Assembly (NCBI GenBank): GCA_900541125.1
Contig: UQIK01000001.1
Location: 1 to 64,000, forward strand
Length of the DNA stretch: 64,000 bases
From: an uncultured Collinsella sp.
Lineage (GTDB): Bacteria > Actinomycetota > Coriobacteriia > Coriobacteriales > Coriobacteriaceae
Reading direction: 5' to 3'
The translations under genes and the position numbers were made by a program. The notes beneath the pieces were generated by a model. It saw nothing but the letters and a program-made list of their open reading frames with translations, was not told where the DNA came from and made no database searches. Shown piece after piece: positions 8,788 through 18,237 of this stretch; within the stretch, counting starts at the first letter, position 1, and each line of letters begins with the position of its first letter.

Positions 8788-9702
8788 CTAGTGATACAAA
8801 CCCGGCTGGTAGTGATACTCATTGCTCACATGCGGGCACAGCTGCCAAAAGGCGACGGCACTCGCCGCGGCCACGTTGAGCGAATCGACCCCGTGCGCCA
8901 TCGGAATACGCACGGCTCGGTCGCAGCCCGCGATAGTCTTAGCGCCCAGGCCGGCACCCTCGGTGCCCATAAAGATCGCCAGGCGATCAACCTCCTGCAG
9001 CGCAGGATCGTCCAGCGAAACGGAGTCGTCCGTCAGTGCCATCGCAGCGCACGAAAAACCGGCTTCGTGCAGTGCCGCCAGGCCATCGTGCGGCCACACA
9101 CGAGCCTCGCTGCCAATACGCGTCCACGGCACCTGAAACACCGTGCCCATGCTCACGCGGGCCGAGCGACGGTACAGCGGGTCGCAGCACGTCGGGCTGA
9201 CCAAAATACCGTCAACGTTCAATGCGGCAGCCGAGCGGAAAATCGCGCCAACATTGGTGTGATCAACAATACCCTCAAGCACGCACACGCGCACCGGACA
9301 ATCCCCCGCCGCCTCGACGACGCCGCCCAAGAACTCATCAACCGGAATCTGACGCGGGCGACGGAACGCCGCCAGCGCGCCGCGCGTAACGTTAAAGCCC
9401 GTCAACTGCTCCATGAGCTCCATGGAGGCCACGAACACGGGAACCGGACCCGCTCCCTCGCGCACGACAAGCTGGTCAAACAGCGGCATCATCTGGTCGA
9501 GCCAGCGCTCGCCCAGAAGAAAGCTCACCGGCTCATATCCGGCGCGCACGGCACGCTCGATGACCTTGGCGCTCTCCGCAATAAAGATGCCCTTTTGCGG
9601 CTCCAGCACGCAGCGAAGCTCACGCTCGGTCAGTCGCACGTAGGCATCGAGCCGCTCGTCCTCGAGCGAATCAATTCGCAGAACCTCAACGGCATCAGTC
9701 AT
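8788..9702 (-). CDS. TrmH/SpoU-family RNA 2'-O-methyltransferase
   Basis: Uses S-adenosylmethionine to methylate ribose 2'-OH in tRNA or rRNA. All three SPOUT trefoil-knot motifs are visible: NVGAIFRSAAAL (motif 1), IFMGTEGAGL (motif 2) and IPMAHGVDSLNVAAASAV (motif 3). The N-terminal hundred residues form a substrate-binding extension (RLTERELRCVLEPQKGIFIAE begins it). Around 304 residues from the ATG at 9702; an ATG at 9735 is also open and neither has a strong ribosome-binding site. The target nucleotide is not predictable. Confidence 0.9.
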   Translation of the reverse strand: MTDAVEVLRIDSLEDERLDAYVRLTERELRCVLEPQKGIFIAESAKVIERAVRAGYEPVSFLLGERWLDQMMPLFDQLVVREGAGPVPVFVASMELMEQLTGFNVTRGALAAFRRPRQIPVDEFLGGVVEAAGDCPVRVCVLEGIVDHTNVGAIFRSAAALNVDGILVSPTCCDPLYRRSARVSMGTVFQVPWTRIGSEARVWPHDGLAALHEAGFSCAAMALTDDSVSLDDPALQEVDRLAIFMGTEGAGLGAKTIAGCDRAVRIPMAHGVDSLNVAAASAVAFWQLCPHVSNEYHYQPGLYH

Positions 9703-9811
9703 AGCAGCCAGCCCGCACCCTTCTTTACAGCACATCTATACCAAACGAGGCGACGCTAAGCGCCGCCCCATGCATTCAATCAACCCGATGATACCGTTCA
9801 CGCCAGACGAT

Positions 9812-10330
9812 TTACGCCTCGATGCGACGATACGTCACGAACTCATAATTGACGCCCTCGTCACCATCACCGGCGGCAATCGTCGCGACCCCGCTACGCT
9901 GCGCAATCTCCCACGCGGGATCGGCGTCCAAGTCGGGAAAGTACGTGTCCACGGGATGGACGCAGTGGTTATGAGTGACCTCGGCCTCCACGCAGTACGG
10001 CAAAAACTGCCGATAGACATCGCCGCCACCGATCACCCAGGCAACGAGCTCATCGGCAACCGCAGAGAGCGCTTCGTCAACGCTATGCACCACGTCGACG
10101 CCCTCGTGGGTAAAGCCCATATCGCGCGTAAGCACGATATTGCGGCGGTTCTTGAGAGGACGCCCGCCGGGAAAACTCAGCAGCGTCTTGCGTCCCATGA
10201 TAACCGGGCAGCCCTTGGTGCAGGCCACAAAATGGCGCATATCGGCGCGATTGGACACCACCATGTCGCCCTCGCACCCAATGCCCCAATCGTCACACAC
10301 GGCGACGATAGCAGATAGCTTACACGTCAT
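9812..10330 (-). CDS. folA: Dihydrofolate reductase
   Basis: Reduces dihydrofolate to tetrahydrofolate with NADPH, regenerating the cofactor oxidised by thymidylate synthase. Sequence marks: SAIVAVCDDWGIGCEGDM with the WGIG loop, VIMGRKT, SFPGGRPLKNRRNIVLTR and the WVIGGGDVYRQFLP NADPH-binding segment. About 172 residues, normal size. The start is ATG at 10330, with TAGGTGG a few bases upstream. That site lies just after the thyA stop codon, so the pair thyA-folA is translated as one unit. Confidence 0.95.
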   Translation of the reverse strand: MTCKLSAIVAVCDDWGIGCEGDMVVSNRADMRHFVACTKGCPVIMGRKTLLSFPGGRPLKNRRNIVLTRDMGFTHEGVDVVHSVDEALSAVADELVAWVIGGGDVYRQFLPYCVEAEVTHNHCVHPVDTYFPDLDADPAWEIAQRSGVATIAAGDGDEGVNYEFVTYRRIEA

Positions 10331-10339
10331 GAGCACCAC

Positions 10340-11188
10340 CTACACCGCAATGGGAATGTTCTTGACCTGCGGGCCGTGCTCATAGCCCTCGACGATCAGG
10401 TCATCGGTCGTAAACGCATAGAAGTCATGCACATCGGGGTTGAGCGTTACCTTGGGTGCCGCAAACTGCGGACGCTCGATAAGCTCGCGGACGATATCGA
10501 CATGACGATCATAGATATGGGCGTCGGCGATCACGTGCAGCAGCTCACCGGGAATCATATCGACCGACTGCGCGACCATCATCAGCAAAATGGCGTACTG
10601 GCACACGTTCCAGTTGTTCGCGGCCAAAATGTCCTGGCTGCGCTGGTTGAGAATCATGTTGAGCGTCGGCTTGTCGTCCTGAGGACGCTGCGTCACGTTA
10701 TAGGTCACGCTATAGGCGCACGGATAAAGGTGCATCTCGGACAGATCGCTAAACACGTACGTATTGGTCATAATGCGGCGACTATACGGCGTGTGCTTAA
10801 GGTCGTACAGTACACGGTCCATCTGGTCGAAGTCGCCCTCGGCGTAATGGCTCTTCTGACCAATCTGATAGCCGTAGGCTTTACCGATGGAACCGGTCTC
10901 ATCGGCCCACTCATCCCAGATATGGCTGTTGAGGTCATGCACGTTATTGGACTTCTTTTGATAGATCCACAGAATCTCGTCCATGGCAGACTTAAGCGCC
11001 GTACGGCGCAGGGTGAGCGCGGGGAACTCCTCGCGCAGATCATAGCGCGCCGTGACACCAAAGTTTTTAATGGTATAGGCAGGGGTGCCGTCCTCCCACA
11101 CCGGGCGGACCTTTTGGCCCTCGGTGGTGGTGCCATGGTCCAAGATATCACGGCACATGGTTACAAACTGTTGATCAGCTTTGCTCAT
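10340..11188 (-). CDS. thyA: Thymidylate synthase
   Basis: Converts dUMP to dTMP using methylenetetrahydrofolate. The 282-residue protein has the catalytic cysteine in LYPCAYSVTYNV, the phosphate-binding QRSQDILAANNWNV and the LHVIADAHIYDRH segment. The RSQD and NNWN wording is that of the clostridial/phage phi3T subtype rather than the Escherichia subtype. The start is ATG at 11188 with AGGAGGG four bases upstream; longer open frame upstream is not coding. folA follows ten bases downstream, the usual functional pair. Confidence 0.95.
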   Translation of the reverse strand: MSKADQQFVTMCRDILDHGTTTEGQKVRPVWEDGTPAYTIKNFGVTARYDLREEFPALTLRRTALKSAMDEILWIYQKKSNNVHDLNSHIWDEWADETGSIGKAYGYQIGQKSHYAEGDFDQMDRVLYDLKHTPYSRRIMTNTYVFSDLSEMHLYPCAYSVTYNVTQRPQDDKPTLNMILNQRSQDILAANNWNVCQYAILLMMVAQSVDMIPGELLHVIADAHIYDRHVDIVRELIERPQFAAPKVTLNPDVHDFYAFTTDDLIVEGYEHGPQVKNIPIAV

Positions 11189-11327
11189 TGACCCTCCTGT
11201 CAGTCGCCTACAAGCGAGATTCATTGTAGCCCAGGCGCGCGAGTGTCGAATTGGACACTTAGTCCGGCACACGCAATGCACGGCAGCGCGGCTCCGCATG
11301 CGGCAACGAGGCATCTTAGCCTTTTTC

Positions 11328-11392
11328 TGACATATGACAGAAATGCCTTGCGCCCAACGACTAACGCGTTATCCTATTGTTGACATATGTCA
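11328..11392 (+). promoter_or_regulatory. Promoter flanked by two TGACATATG palindromes
   Basis: TGACATATGACA (11328-11339) and the perfect palindrome TGACATATGTCA (11381-11392) lie 53 bp apart centre to centre, about five helical turns. Between them is a plausible promoter, TTGCGC (11348-11353) and TATCCT (11370-11375) with a 16-bp spacer. The second site covers the expected transcription start. This is the layout of a looping or occlusion repressor site for the downstream DUF134 gene. Confidence 0.6.
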
Positions 11393-11406
11393 GATAAGGA
11401 GTGTGC

Positions 11407-12171
11407 ATGGCAGGAAGACGCGAAAAACTGCGCCGCGTCGGGATCATCCCCGAATACCGCGGCTTTACCCCCGATGGCCTGGCCAGCGGTGATGCCATCG
11501 ACATGACCGTCGACGAGCTTGAGGTGCTGCGCCTGTGCGACCTGGAAGGTCTCAACCAAGAGGCGGTCGCCCAGCAGATGGGCATCGCCCGCGCCACGGT
11601 GGCGGCAATCAGCAGTCGCGCGCATCGCAAGGTGGCAAACGCGCTGGTCAACGGACGAGCGCTCGTCATCGAGGGCGGCAATATCGCGTACTCCCCCATC
11701 GCCACGACGACGGCCGCATGGCCAGCAAAGGAGGTCGGCACCATGAGGGTGGCAACGACGTACGACAACGGCAACATCTTTATGCACTTTGGCCGCAGCG
11801 AGCAGTTCAAGATCTACGACATCCAGGATGGCAAGGTGCTCAACGAGCAGGTCGTAGGCACCGGCGGCACCGGCCACGGCGCCTTGGCGGGCCTGCTTGC
11901 CAACGGTGGCGTTGACACGCTCATTTGCGGCGGTATCGGCGGCGGCGCTATCAACGCGCTTGCCCAAGCCGGCATCACGGTCTATGCGGGCGCCCAGGGC
12001 AGCTGCGATGCCTGCGTCGAGGCCCTCATTGCCGGCACGCTCGCACAGAACGGCGAGGCCACCTGCGACTGCCATGGACATGATCACGAGCACATCCACG
12101 AGCATGGCGAGTCCTGCGGCTGCCACGGTCACCACGACCATGACGGGCACGAAGGCTGCGGATGCCACTAG
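11407..12171 (+). CDS. DUF134 helix-turn-helix protein fused to NifX/NifB-type cofactor-binding domain
   Basis: About 254 residues in three parts. Residues 1-95 are a DUF134 DNA-binding domain (RRVGIIPEYRGFTPDG, then VDELEVLRLCDLEGLNQEAVAQ). The middle (about 110-215) is a dinitrogenase iron-molybdenum-cofactor-like domain (MRVATTYDNGNIFMHFGRSEQF, GGIGGGAINAL). The last 35 residues are a His/Cys-rich tail (HDHEH, CGCHGHHDHDGH) suited to bind metal. It starts at ATG 11407 with GGAG five bases ahead. Family knowledge links this fusion to metal or Fe-S sensing. The paired palindromes in front suggest it represses itself. Confidence 0.88.
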   Translation: MAGRREKLRRVGIIPEYRGFTPDGLASGDAIDMTVDELEVLRLCDLEGLNQEAVAQQMGIARATVAAISSRAHRKVANALVNGRALVIEGGNIAYSPIATTTAAWPAKEVGTMRVATTYDNGNIFMHFGRSEQFKIYDIQDGKVLNEQVVGTGGTGHGALAGLLANGGVDTLICGGIGGGAINALAQAGITVYAGAQGSCDACVEALIAGTLAQNGEATCDCHGHDHEHIHEHGESCGCHGHHDHDGHEGCGCH

Positions 12172-12227
12172 CGGCAAGCACCTCGTCGAGAACGCGCTTC
12201 CACGCGTGCGACAACCAGCGAACAAAC

Positions 12228-12267
12228 GGCGAAGGCCGCCTGGAATACCATCCAGGCGGCCTTCGCC
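12228..12267. terminator. Bidirectional hairpin between DUF134 gene and ffh
   Basis: GGCGAAGGCCGCCTGG (12228-12243) pairs perfectly with CCAGGCGGCCTTCGCC (12252-12267), loop eight bases. It sits between two convergent genes; the T tracts are weak in both directions. Confidence 0.75.
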
Positions 12268-12287
12268 ATACACGACTCAACTAGTCG

Positions 12288-13763
12288 TTACTTCTTGTTG
12301 CGCATCTGCGCTTCCATCTGGCGCAGCAGGTCCATATCGGACTTGGGGCCGCCCGTTCCCAGGCCGCCCATGCCGCCCAGCCCCATGGCATCCAGACCGG
12401 GAATATTGGGCATGCGCATCTTTTTTCCCTTCTTACCCTTCTTGCCCTTCTTGCCGCCGGCCTGCGCCTGATTGGCCATCGTGCGCATGCGGCCCATCAT
12501 CTTATTCATCTCGCCCCACTGCTTCATAAGGCTATTGACCTCGGTGGGGGTCACGCCGGCGCCCTTGGCAATGCGGGCACGGCGCTGGCCGTTGATGATG
12601 GAGGGGCGAAGGCGCTCCTCCTTGGTCATCGACATGATGATGGCCTCGTTCTTATCGAAGATACCTTCGTCCAGGTTACCACCCATCTGGTTAAGCGCAC
12701 GCTGGCCACCGGGGAGCATGCCCAGAATGCCCTTCATGCCGCCCATCTTCTTGACGGCCTTCATCTGGTCGAGCATGTCGTTCATGGTAAAGCCCTCGCG
12801 CAGCATGCGCTCGGCGGCCTCGAGCTGCTCGGCGTCGGCCGCCTCCTGGGCCTTCTCGATAATGCCGACAACGTCGCCCATACCCAGAATGCGCTTGGCC
12901 ATACGATCGGGGTAGAACGGCTCCAGCGAATCGGGCTTCTCGCCCATGCTCACAAACTTGATGGGCTTGCCGGTCACCTGGCGCACGGAAAGCGCGCCGC
13001 CGCCACGGGCGTCGCCGTCGAGCTTGGAGATGATCACGCCGTCAAAGTCGGTGCGCTCGGCGAAGGTCGAGACGACGTTGACGATATCCTGGCCGGTCAT
13101 GGCATCGACGACCATCAGCACCTGATCGGGCTTGACGGCCTTCTTGATATCCACGGCCTCCTGCATCATCTGCTCGTCGATCTGCAGACGACCGGCGGTA
13201 TCGACGATGACTACATCGCGCAGGTGGTCGACTGCCTCCTGGATGGCACCCTTGGCGATATCGACCGGGTGCTCGCCGTCGCCGCGGAAGACCGGCACGC
13301 CGATCTCTCCACCGAGTGTGGCCAGCTGGTCGGCAGCGGCGGGACGGTAGACGTCGCACGCGGCGAGCAGCGGCGAGCGGCCCTGCTTCTTGAGCTGATA
13401 GGCCAGCTTTACGGCCGCCGTGGTCTTACCGGAGCCCTGCAGGCCCACGAGCATGATGACATTGGGAATGCGGTTGCTAAAGACGAGCTTGCTCTCGGTG
13501 GAGCCGAGCATCTCGGTGAGCTCGTCGAGCACGATCTTGACGACGTTTTGCGCCGGCGACAGTGACTCCATGACCTCGGCGGTCATGCAGCGCTCCTTGG
13601 TCTTGGCGACGAACTCCTTGACGACCTTGAAGTTGACGTCGGCCTCGAGCAGCGCCATGCGAATGTCGCGCATGGCCGAGGTAATGTCGGCCTCGGTCAG
13701 CTTACCCTTGCCACGCAGGCGGTCAAATGTGTCGTTGAGGCGATCGCTCAGGGAATCAAACAC
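12288..13763 (-). CDS. ffh: Signal recognition particle protein Ffh (SRP54)
   Basis: GTPase that binds signal sequences at the ribosome and delivers nascent membrane proteins to FtsY. 491 residues: N domain, then G domain with GLQGSGKTTAAVKLA (P-loop), VIVDTAGRLQ and SKLDGDARGG, then the methionine-rich M domain (GFTMNDMLDQMKAVKKMGGMKGILGMLPG). The tail is unusually basic (GGKKGKKGKKGKKMRM) and glycine/methionine-rich. The start is GTG at 13763 behind AAGGAG. It is the last gene of the long run that includes ftsY and smc, its normal partners. Confidence 0.97.
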   Translation of the reverse strand: MFDSLSDRLNDTFDRLRGKGKLTEADITSAMRDIRMALLEADVNFKVVKEFVAKTKERCMTAEVMESLSPAQNVVKIVLDELTEMLGSTESKLVFSNRIPNVIMLVGLQGSGKTTAAVKLAYQLKKQGRSPLLAACDVYRPAAADQLATLGGEIGVPVFRGDGEHPVDIAKGAIQEAVDHLRDVVIVDTAGRLQIDEQMMQEAVDIKKAVKPDQVLMVVDAMTGQDIVNVVSTFAERTDFDGVIISKLDGDARGGGALSVRQVTGKPIKFVSMGEKPDSLEPFYPDRMAKRILGMGDVVGIIEKAQEAADAEQLEAAERMLREGFTMNDMLDQMKAVKKMGGMKGILGMLPGGQRALNQMGGNLDEGIFDKNEAIIMSMTKEERLRPSIINGQRRARIAKGAGVTPTEVNSLMKQWGEMNKMMGRMRTMANQAQAGGKKGKKGKKGKKMRMPNIPGLDAMGLGGMGGLGTGGPKSDMDLLRQMEAQMRNKK

Positions 13764-13773
13764 TGGTTACTCC

Positions 13774-14691
13774 TTAGTTGGACTCGCCCACCAGGGCGCG
13801 GCAGAAATCTTTGGCATTGAACTCCTGCAGGTCATCGACCTGCTCGCCCACGCCGATGCGCAGGATGGGAAGCTTGAGCTTCTCGGCCACGGCCATGGCG
13901 ATACCGCCCTTTGCCGTGCCGTCGAGCTTTGTCATGATAATACCGTCCAGACCCAGCGCCTCGTTAAACTCGAGCGCCTGGTTGAGGCCGTTTTGGCCCG
14001 TTGCGGCATCGATCACGAGCACGACATAGACGGGCATGGGGCCGGCGGCCATATTGGCGGCGCGCTTACGGGTCACATTGACCACCTTGGCAAGCTCGCG
14101 CATGAGCTCGGGGCTCGTGTGCAGACGACCGGCGGTATCGATGAGCACCAGGTCGCTGCCGCGCTTGTCGGCCTCGTCGAGCACGTCGTAGCAAACACTT
14201 GCCGGGTCGGAGCCGCGGTCGCGCTTGATGACGGGGACGCCAGCGCGCTGACCCCACACATCGAGCTGCTCGATAGCGGCAGCGCGGAAGGTATCGGCCG
14301 AACCGATCACGACGTTCTTGCCGCGGGAGGCCATGACGCTCGCGATCTTACCGACCGTCGTGGTCTTGCCGGCACCGTTAATGCCCACAAACAGCACGCA
14401 GCTCGGCGTATCGGAGAACGGATCGCGCTCGATGGGCACAAAGTGCTGCTCAAGCTGCTCGGCCAGGGCACGGCGAAGCTGTGGAGCGGTCTTGAGGTTC
14501 TTCTTGGCCGCGGCATCGCGCAGGTCATCGGAGACCTGAATGGCGATCTCGGCGCCCATGTCACCCATGACGAGGGTGTCCTCCAGGTCCTCCCAAAAAT
14601 CCTCGTCGACCTCACCGCCAAAGTAGAAGACCTCGTTGAGGGCCTCGCGGCTTCGCTCAAGTCCGCGCGAGAGAGCATCGAAGAATCCCAT
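13774..14691 (-). CDS. ftsY: Signal recognition particle receptor FtsY
   Basis: SRP receptor GTPase at the cytoplasmic membrane. 305 residues with GINGAGKTTTVGKIA (P-loop), LIDTAGRLHT and TKLDGTAKGG, closely parallel to Ffh. The acidic N-terminal A domain of many FtsY proteins is almost absent; the protein opens MGFFDALSRGLERSRE, the short amphipathic form. Its ATG overlaps the smc stop codon by one base (TAATG), so translation is coupled. ffh follows ten bases downstream. Confidence 0.97.
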   Translation of the reverse strand: MGFFDALSRGLERSREALNEVFYFGGEVDEDFWEDLEDTLVMGDMGAEIAIQVSDDLRDAAAKKNLKTAPQLRRALAEQLEQHFVPIERDPFSDTPSCVLFVGINGAGKTTTVGKIASVMASRGKNVVIGSADTFRAAAIEQLDVWGQRAGVPVIKRDRGSDPASVCYDVLDEADKRGSDLVLIDTAGRLHTSPELMRELAKVVNVTRKRAANMAAGPMPVYVVLVIDAATGQNGLNQALEFNEALGLDGIIMTKLDGTAKGGIAMAVAEKLKLPILRIGVGEQVDDLQEFNAKDFCRALVGESN

Positions 14692-17600
14692 TATGCATTC
14701 ACGACCTTTCCGGTTTCGCGATCGAGTTTTTGCGAGACGACGCGACTGACGCCGTCGGCTTGCATCGAGACGCCATAGAGGACGTCAGCGTCCTCCATAG
14801 TACGGCGCTGATGCGAGATAACCAAGAGCTGCGTATCGGAACGCAACACATCGAGCGCGCCGATGAGCTTGGACAGGTTGGCGTCATCGAGCGCCGCCTC
14901 GACCTCGTCCAGCACATAGAACGGCACCGTGCGCGTGCGATACACGGCAAAGAGCAAGGCGAGCGCCGTCAGACTCTTCTCGCCGCCCGACATGAGCATC
15001 ATCTTGGTGATGCGCTTGCCGCGCGGCTGCGCCACGACCTCGATACCCGTCTCGGCAGGATGCTCGGGATCGGTCATCTCCAGATGAGCCTGGCCGCCCG
15101 GGAAGAGCATAGCGAAGATCTCGCGGAAGTTCGCGTCGACCTTCTCAAACGTCACCAGGAACGCCTTGCGCATCTTGCGATCAATGGCCACCGTGATCTT
15201 GGTGAGCGCCTTGCGCGCGCTCTCCAGATCGGCCAGCTGCTCCTCGATGTAGTCGGCGCGGCGCTTGAGCTGCTCGTACTCCTCCATGGCAACTTGGTTA
15301 ACGGGACCAAGGTTGTTGATCTGGCGCACAAGCTGGTTGAGTTCGCGCTCGGCGGCATCGCGGTCGGTAGGAGCAGGAAGCATGAGCGCTTCCTCGAGCA
15401 CCGTCGTGCCATCGGCGGTAATGGCCTTGATGGCAGCCTCGACCTGCACCTCGAGCTTGCCACGCGCGACCTTGAACTCGTTTTGCGTGGCGGAGGCGGT
15501 ATCGACTCGCTCCTTAGCGCGGGCAACCTCTGCCTTGGCATCCTCGATGGTCTTCTTGAGCGAAGCGGAGTCCGCCTCCTCCAGAGAGGCCTGGTCACGC
15601 AGGCGCGCTGCCCAATCCGACGCGCGTTCCAACAGGGCAGAATAGCGTTCGTGCATGGGATCGACGCGCAGGCGCAGCAGCTCGAGCGAGCGCGAGGCCT
15701 GGCGTGTTCCGCGGATACGACGGTCGATGCCCTCAAGACGATGCTCAAGGTCGGGCACGCGGCCCTTCAGCGAACGCAGGCGTTCGCTCGTCTGGGCTAG
15801 ACGAACCTTGGCGTCGGCGAGCTTGCCGGCAGCCTCGGAATCGTCACGGCGAACGCGGTCGAGTTCGTCGTTGGCCTCGGAAATCTGCAAGCCCAGATCG
15901 CTTGCCTGCGCGCGGGCCTCGTCACGCGAACGGGTGAGCTCGTCAACGCGCGGACGCGCAGCGCGAACGGCTTCGGAGGCCTGCTCGCGGCGCTTGGAGA
16001 TGCGCACGCGCTCGACCTCGGCATTGTTGGCGCTTTGCTCCAAGCGGCCGATCTCGGAGAGCAACGAGCGGCGCTCGCCCTCAAGACGGGCGATCTCGCC
16101 GGCGGCATCGCCCTCAGCGGCACGCGCTTCCTCAACGGCCGCATTGGCCTCGACGACCTGATCCGACACATGCTCAAACACGGCAGCCAAATCGGGCTCC
16201 AAGCCCTCCAGCTCGCGAATGCGACGCTTGCGCTCCAGGGCACCCGACGCCTCGCCGGCATCGAGGCCCACGCGCACAAGGCCGCCACAGCTTACGCGGG
16301 CGCCATCGGGGGTCACATAGGTCACACCGTCAACGACAGGCGCAGCCAGCGCGGCAGCCAAGTCATCGACCACGTAATAGCCACCGAGCAGCGCCTCGAC
16401 AATCGGGCCATAACCGGAACGCACGGAAAGGAGATCGACCAGACGCGAACCGGCAGCGCCCTCGGCGGCAGCAGAGCCGCTCACGCCGCGCGCCACCAGC
16501 AGCGCCTCACCCGAGGCCTTCTTTTGGTCCAGAGCCGCACGACCGGCACGCTCAAGCGCGGCGGCGTCATCAAATAACAGGGCATCGATATCGCCGGCAA
16601 GTAGCTGCTCCACCAGGCCCTCAAGCTCGCGCGGGGCCTCGAGCACGTCGCCCAGACGACCCGAGACATCGTCGCCCAACGCACCCACCAGACGGCTCAC
16701 GAGCGGCGAGCTGTCGGCCATGCGGGCATCAAACTTCTTTTGGCTGGCAAGCTCCGAGCGCACCTCGGACAGCTTGTTGCGCGCCTCGCTCTCGCGGGCA
16801 CGCAAGTCCTTCAGCGCCGCACGGGCGACCTCGGCGGCCTCACGCGCATCGACCTGGGCCTGGCGCGCTTCCTCAAGAGCACCCTCAAGCTCCTCTGCGC
16901 GGTTGCGACGGCTCTCGAGCGAGGCCGTGACCTCCTCGAGCTGCTCGTCAATCTGCTCCAGGCGCGAGACATACATGTTGTCCTCGACCTCAGCGTTGCT
17001 CAGCGAGTCCTTCACCTTGGCGAGCTCGAGCGCGGCGTTGTCGGCCACGCGCTGCACATCGCGTTGCTCACGCGTAAGCTGCGAAATCTGATTGTCAAGC
17101 GCCACGCGCCGCTCGTGGAGCTCAGCGGCAGCAGGACCAGCGGCGTCAACGTCCTCCTGGGCCTGCATGTGCGCACCGGTCACTTCCTCAAGCTGCGCAC
17201 GCGCGTCCTCGAGCTCCTCGACCACGCGACGTCGCTGATGCTCGGAGCTCGAGATCTGCCCGCGCATGTCGGACAGGCGCGACACCATGTTGTGGCCCTT
17301 TTCCTCGAGCAGGCGCATGTCAGAGTTAATGCGGCCGACCACATCTTGCATATGACGGCGTTGCTCGCCCAGATCGCCCACAAACAGGCCCTTTTCCTCG
17401 AGCATGACCTGGAGCTTCTCGAGCTCACGCTCCTTTTCGCCCATGCGGTACTGCGCAAGCTCCAGCTCGGCCGCGCCCTCCTTGGAGCGGCTCTCCAGGT
17501 CGTTCCACTGCGACTGCAGCGAACGCAGCTCATCGACGGCTAGCATCTGCGTAAGCTCGTTCGCGCGCGAGGACAGCTCTTTGTACTTACGTGCGCGATC

Positions 17601-18227
17601 GACCTGACGCTCCAGTGGTCGCAGCTGACGGGCGATTTCCTTATTGATGTCGCGGGCACGCGTCAGATGCTCGTCCATCGACTTAATCTTTTTGAGCGCA
17701 CGCTCCTTGCGGCGCTTGTGCTTGGAGATGCCGGCGGCCTCCTCGATGAGGGCGCGGCGCTCCTCGGGGCGGCTCTGCAAAATGGCGTCGAGCTTGCCCT
17801 GGCTGATGATGGAATGCGTATCCTTGCCCAGGCCCGAATCGTGCAGGATGTCCTGAATGTCCATCAGGCGGCACGGACTCGAGTTGATGAGGTACTCGCT
17901 TTCGCCCGAGCGATACATACGACGGGTGATGGCAACCTCGTCAAAATCGACGGGCAGCATATGGTCCGAGTTATCGAGCACCAGCGTGACTTCGGCGACA
18001 CCCACCGGCTTGCGCGCTGACGAGCCAGAGAAGATGACATCCTCCATGGCCTGGCCGCGCAGCTGCTTGGCGCTCTGCTCGCCCAGGACCCACAGAATCG
18101 AGTCAGAGATGTTCGATTTTCCCGAGCCGTTAGGACCGACGATGACGGTCAGGCCTGGCTCAAACGTCATATGGGCGCGGTCGGCAAACGACTTGAACCC
18201 TTTGAGCGTGAGGGACTTGAGATACAC
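14691..18227 (-). CDS. smc: Chromosome segregation protein SMC
   Basis: Condensin ATPase that compacts and helps segregate the chromosome. 1178 residues: Walker A GPNGSGKSN at 31-39, a long coiled coil, a flexible hinge near 510-650 (DSSPLVSRLVGALGDDV onward), a second coiled coil, the signature SGGEKSLTAL at about 1080, and Walker B FYVLDEVEAALDD. Full length for bacterial SMC. It lies between rnc and ftsY, as in many Gram-positive genomes. The start at 18227 has GAGGAACC upstream, ten bases from the rnc stop. ScpA and ScpB are not in the window. Confidence 0.97.
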   Translation of the reverse strand: MYLKSLTLKGFKSFADRAHMTFEPGLTVIVGPNGSGKSNISDSILWVLGEQSAKQLRGQAMEDVIFSGSSARKPVGVAEVTLVLDNSDHMLPVDFDEVAITRRMYRSGESEYLINSSPCRLMDIQDILHDSGLGKDTHSIISQGKLDAILQSRPEERRALIEEAAGISKHKRRKERALKKIKSMDEHLTRARDINKEIARQLRPLERQVDRARKYKELSSRANELTQMLAVDELRSLQSQWNDLESRSKEGAAELELAQYRMGEKERELEKLQVMLEEKGLFVGDLGEQRRHMQDVVGRINSDMRLLEEKGHNMVSRLSDMRGQISSSEHQRRRVVEELEDARAQLEEVTGAHMQAQEDVDAAGPAAAELHERRVALDNQISQLTREQRDVQRVADNAALELAKVKDSLSNAEVEDNMYVSRLEQIDEQLEEVTASLESRRNRAEELEGALEEARQAQVDAREAAEVARAALKDLRARESEARNKLSEVRSELASQKKFDARMADSSPLVSRLVGALGDDVSGRLGDVLEAPRELEGLVEQLLAGDIDALLFDDAAALERAGRAALDQKKASGEALLVARGVSGSAAAEGAAGSRLVDLLSVRSGYGPIVEALLGGYYVVDDLAAALAAPVVDGVTYVTPDGARVSCGGLVRVGLDAGEASGALERKRRIRELEGLEPDLAAVFEHVSDQVVEANAAVEEARAAEGDAAGEIARLEGERRSLLSEIGRLEQSANNAEVERVRISKRREQASEAVRAARPRVDELTRSRDEARAQASDLGLQISEANDELDRVRRDDSEAAGKLADAKVRLAQTSERLRSLKGRVPDLEHRLEGIDRRIRGTRQASRSLELLRLRVDPMHERYSALLERASDWAARLRDQASLEEADSASLKKTIEDAKAEVARAKERVDTASATQNEFKVARGKLEVQVEAAIKAITADGTTVLEEALMLPAPTDRDAAERELNQLVRQINNLGPVNQVAMEEYEQLKRRADYIEEQLADLESARKALTKITVAIDRKMRKAFLVTFEKVDANFREIFAMLFPGGQAHLEMTDPEHPAETGIEVVAQPRGKRITKMMLMSGGEKSLTALALLFAVYRTRTVPFYVLDEVEAALDDANLSKLIGALDVLRSDTQLLVISHQRRTMEDADVLYGVSMQADGVSRVVSQKLDRETGKVVNA

Positions 18228-18237
18228 GGTTCCTCGC

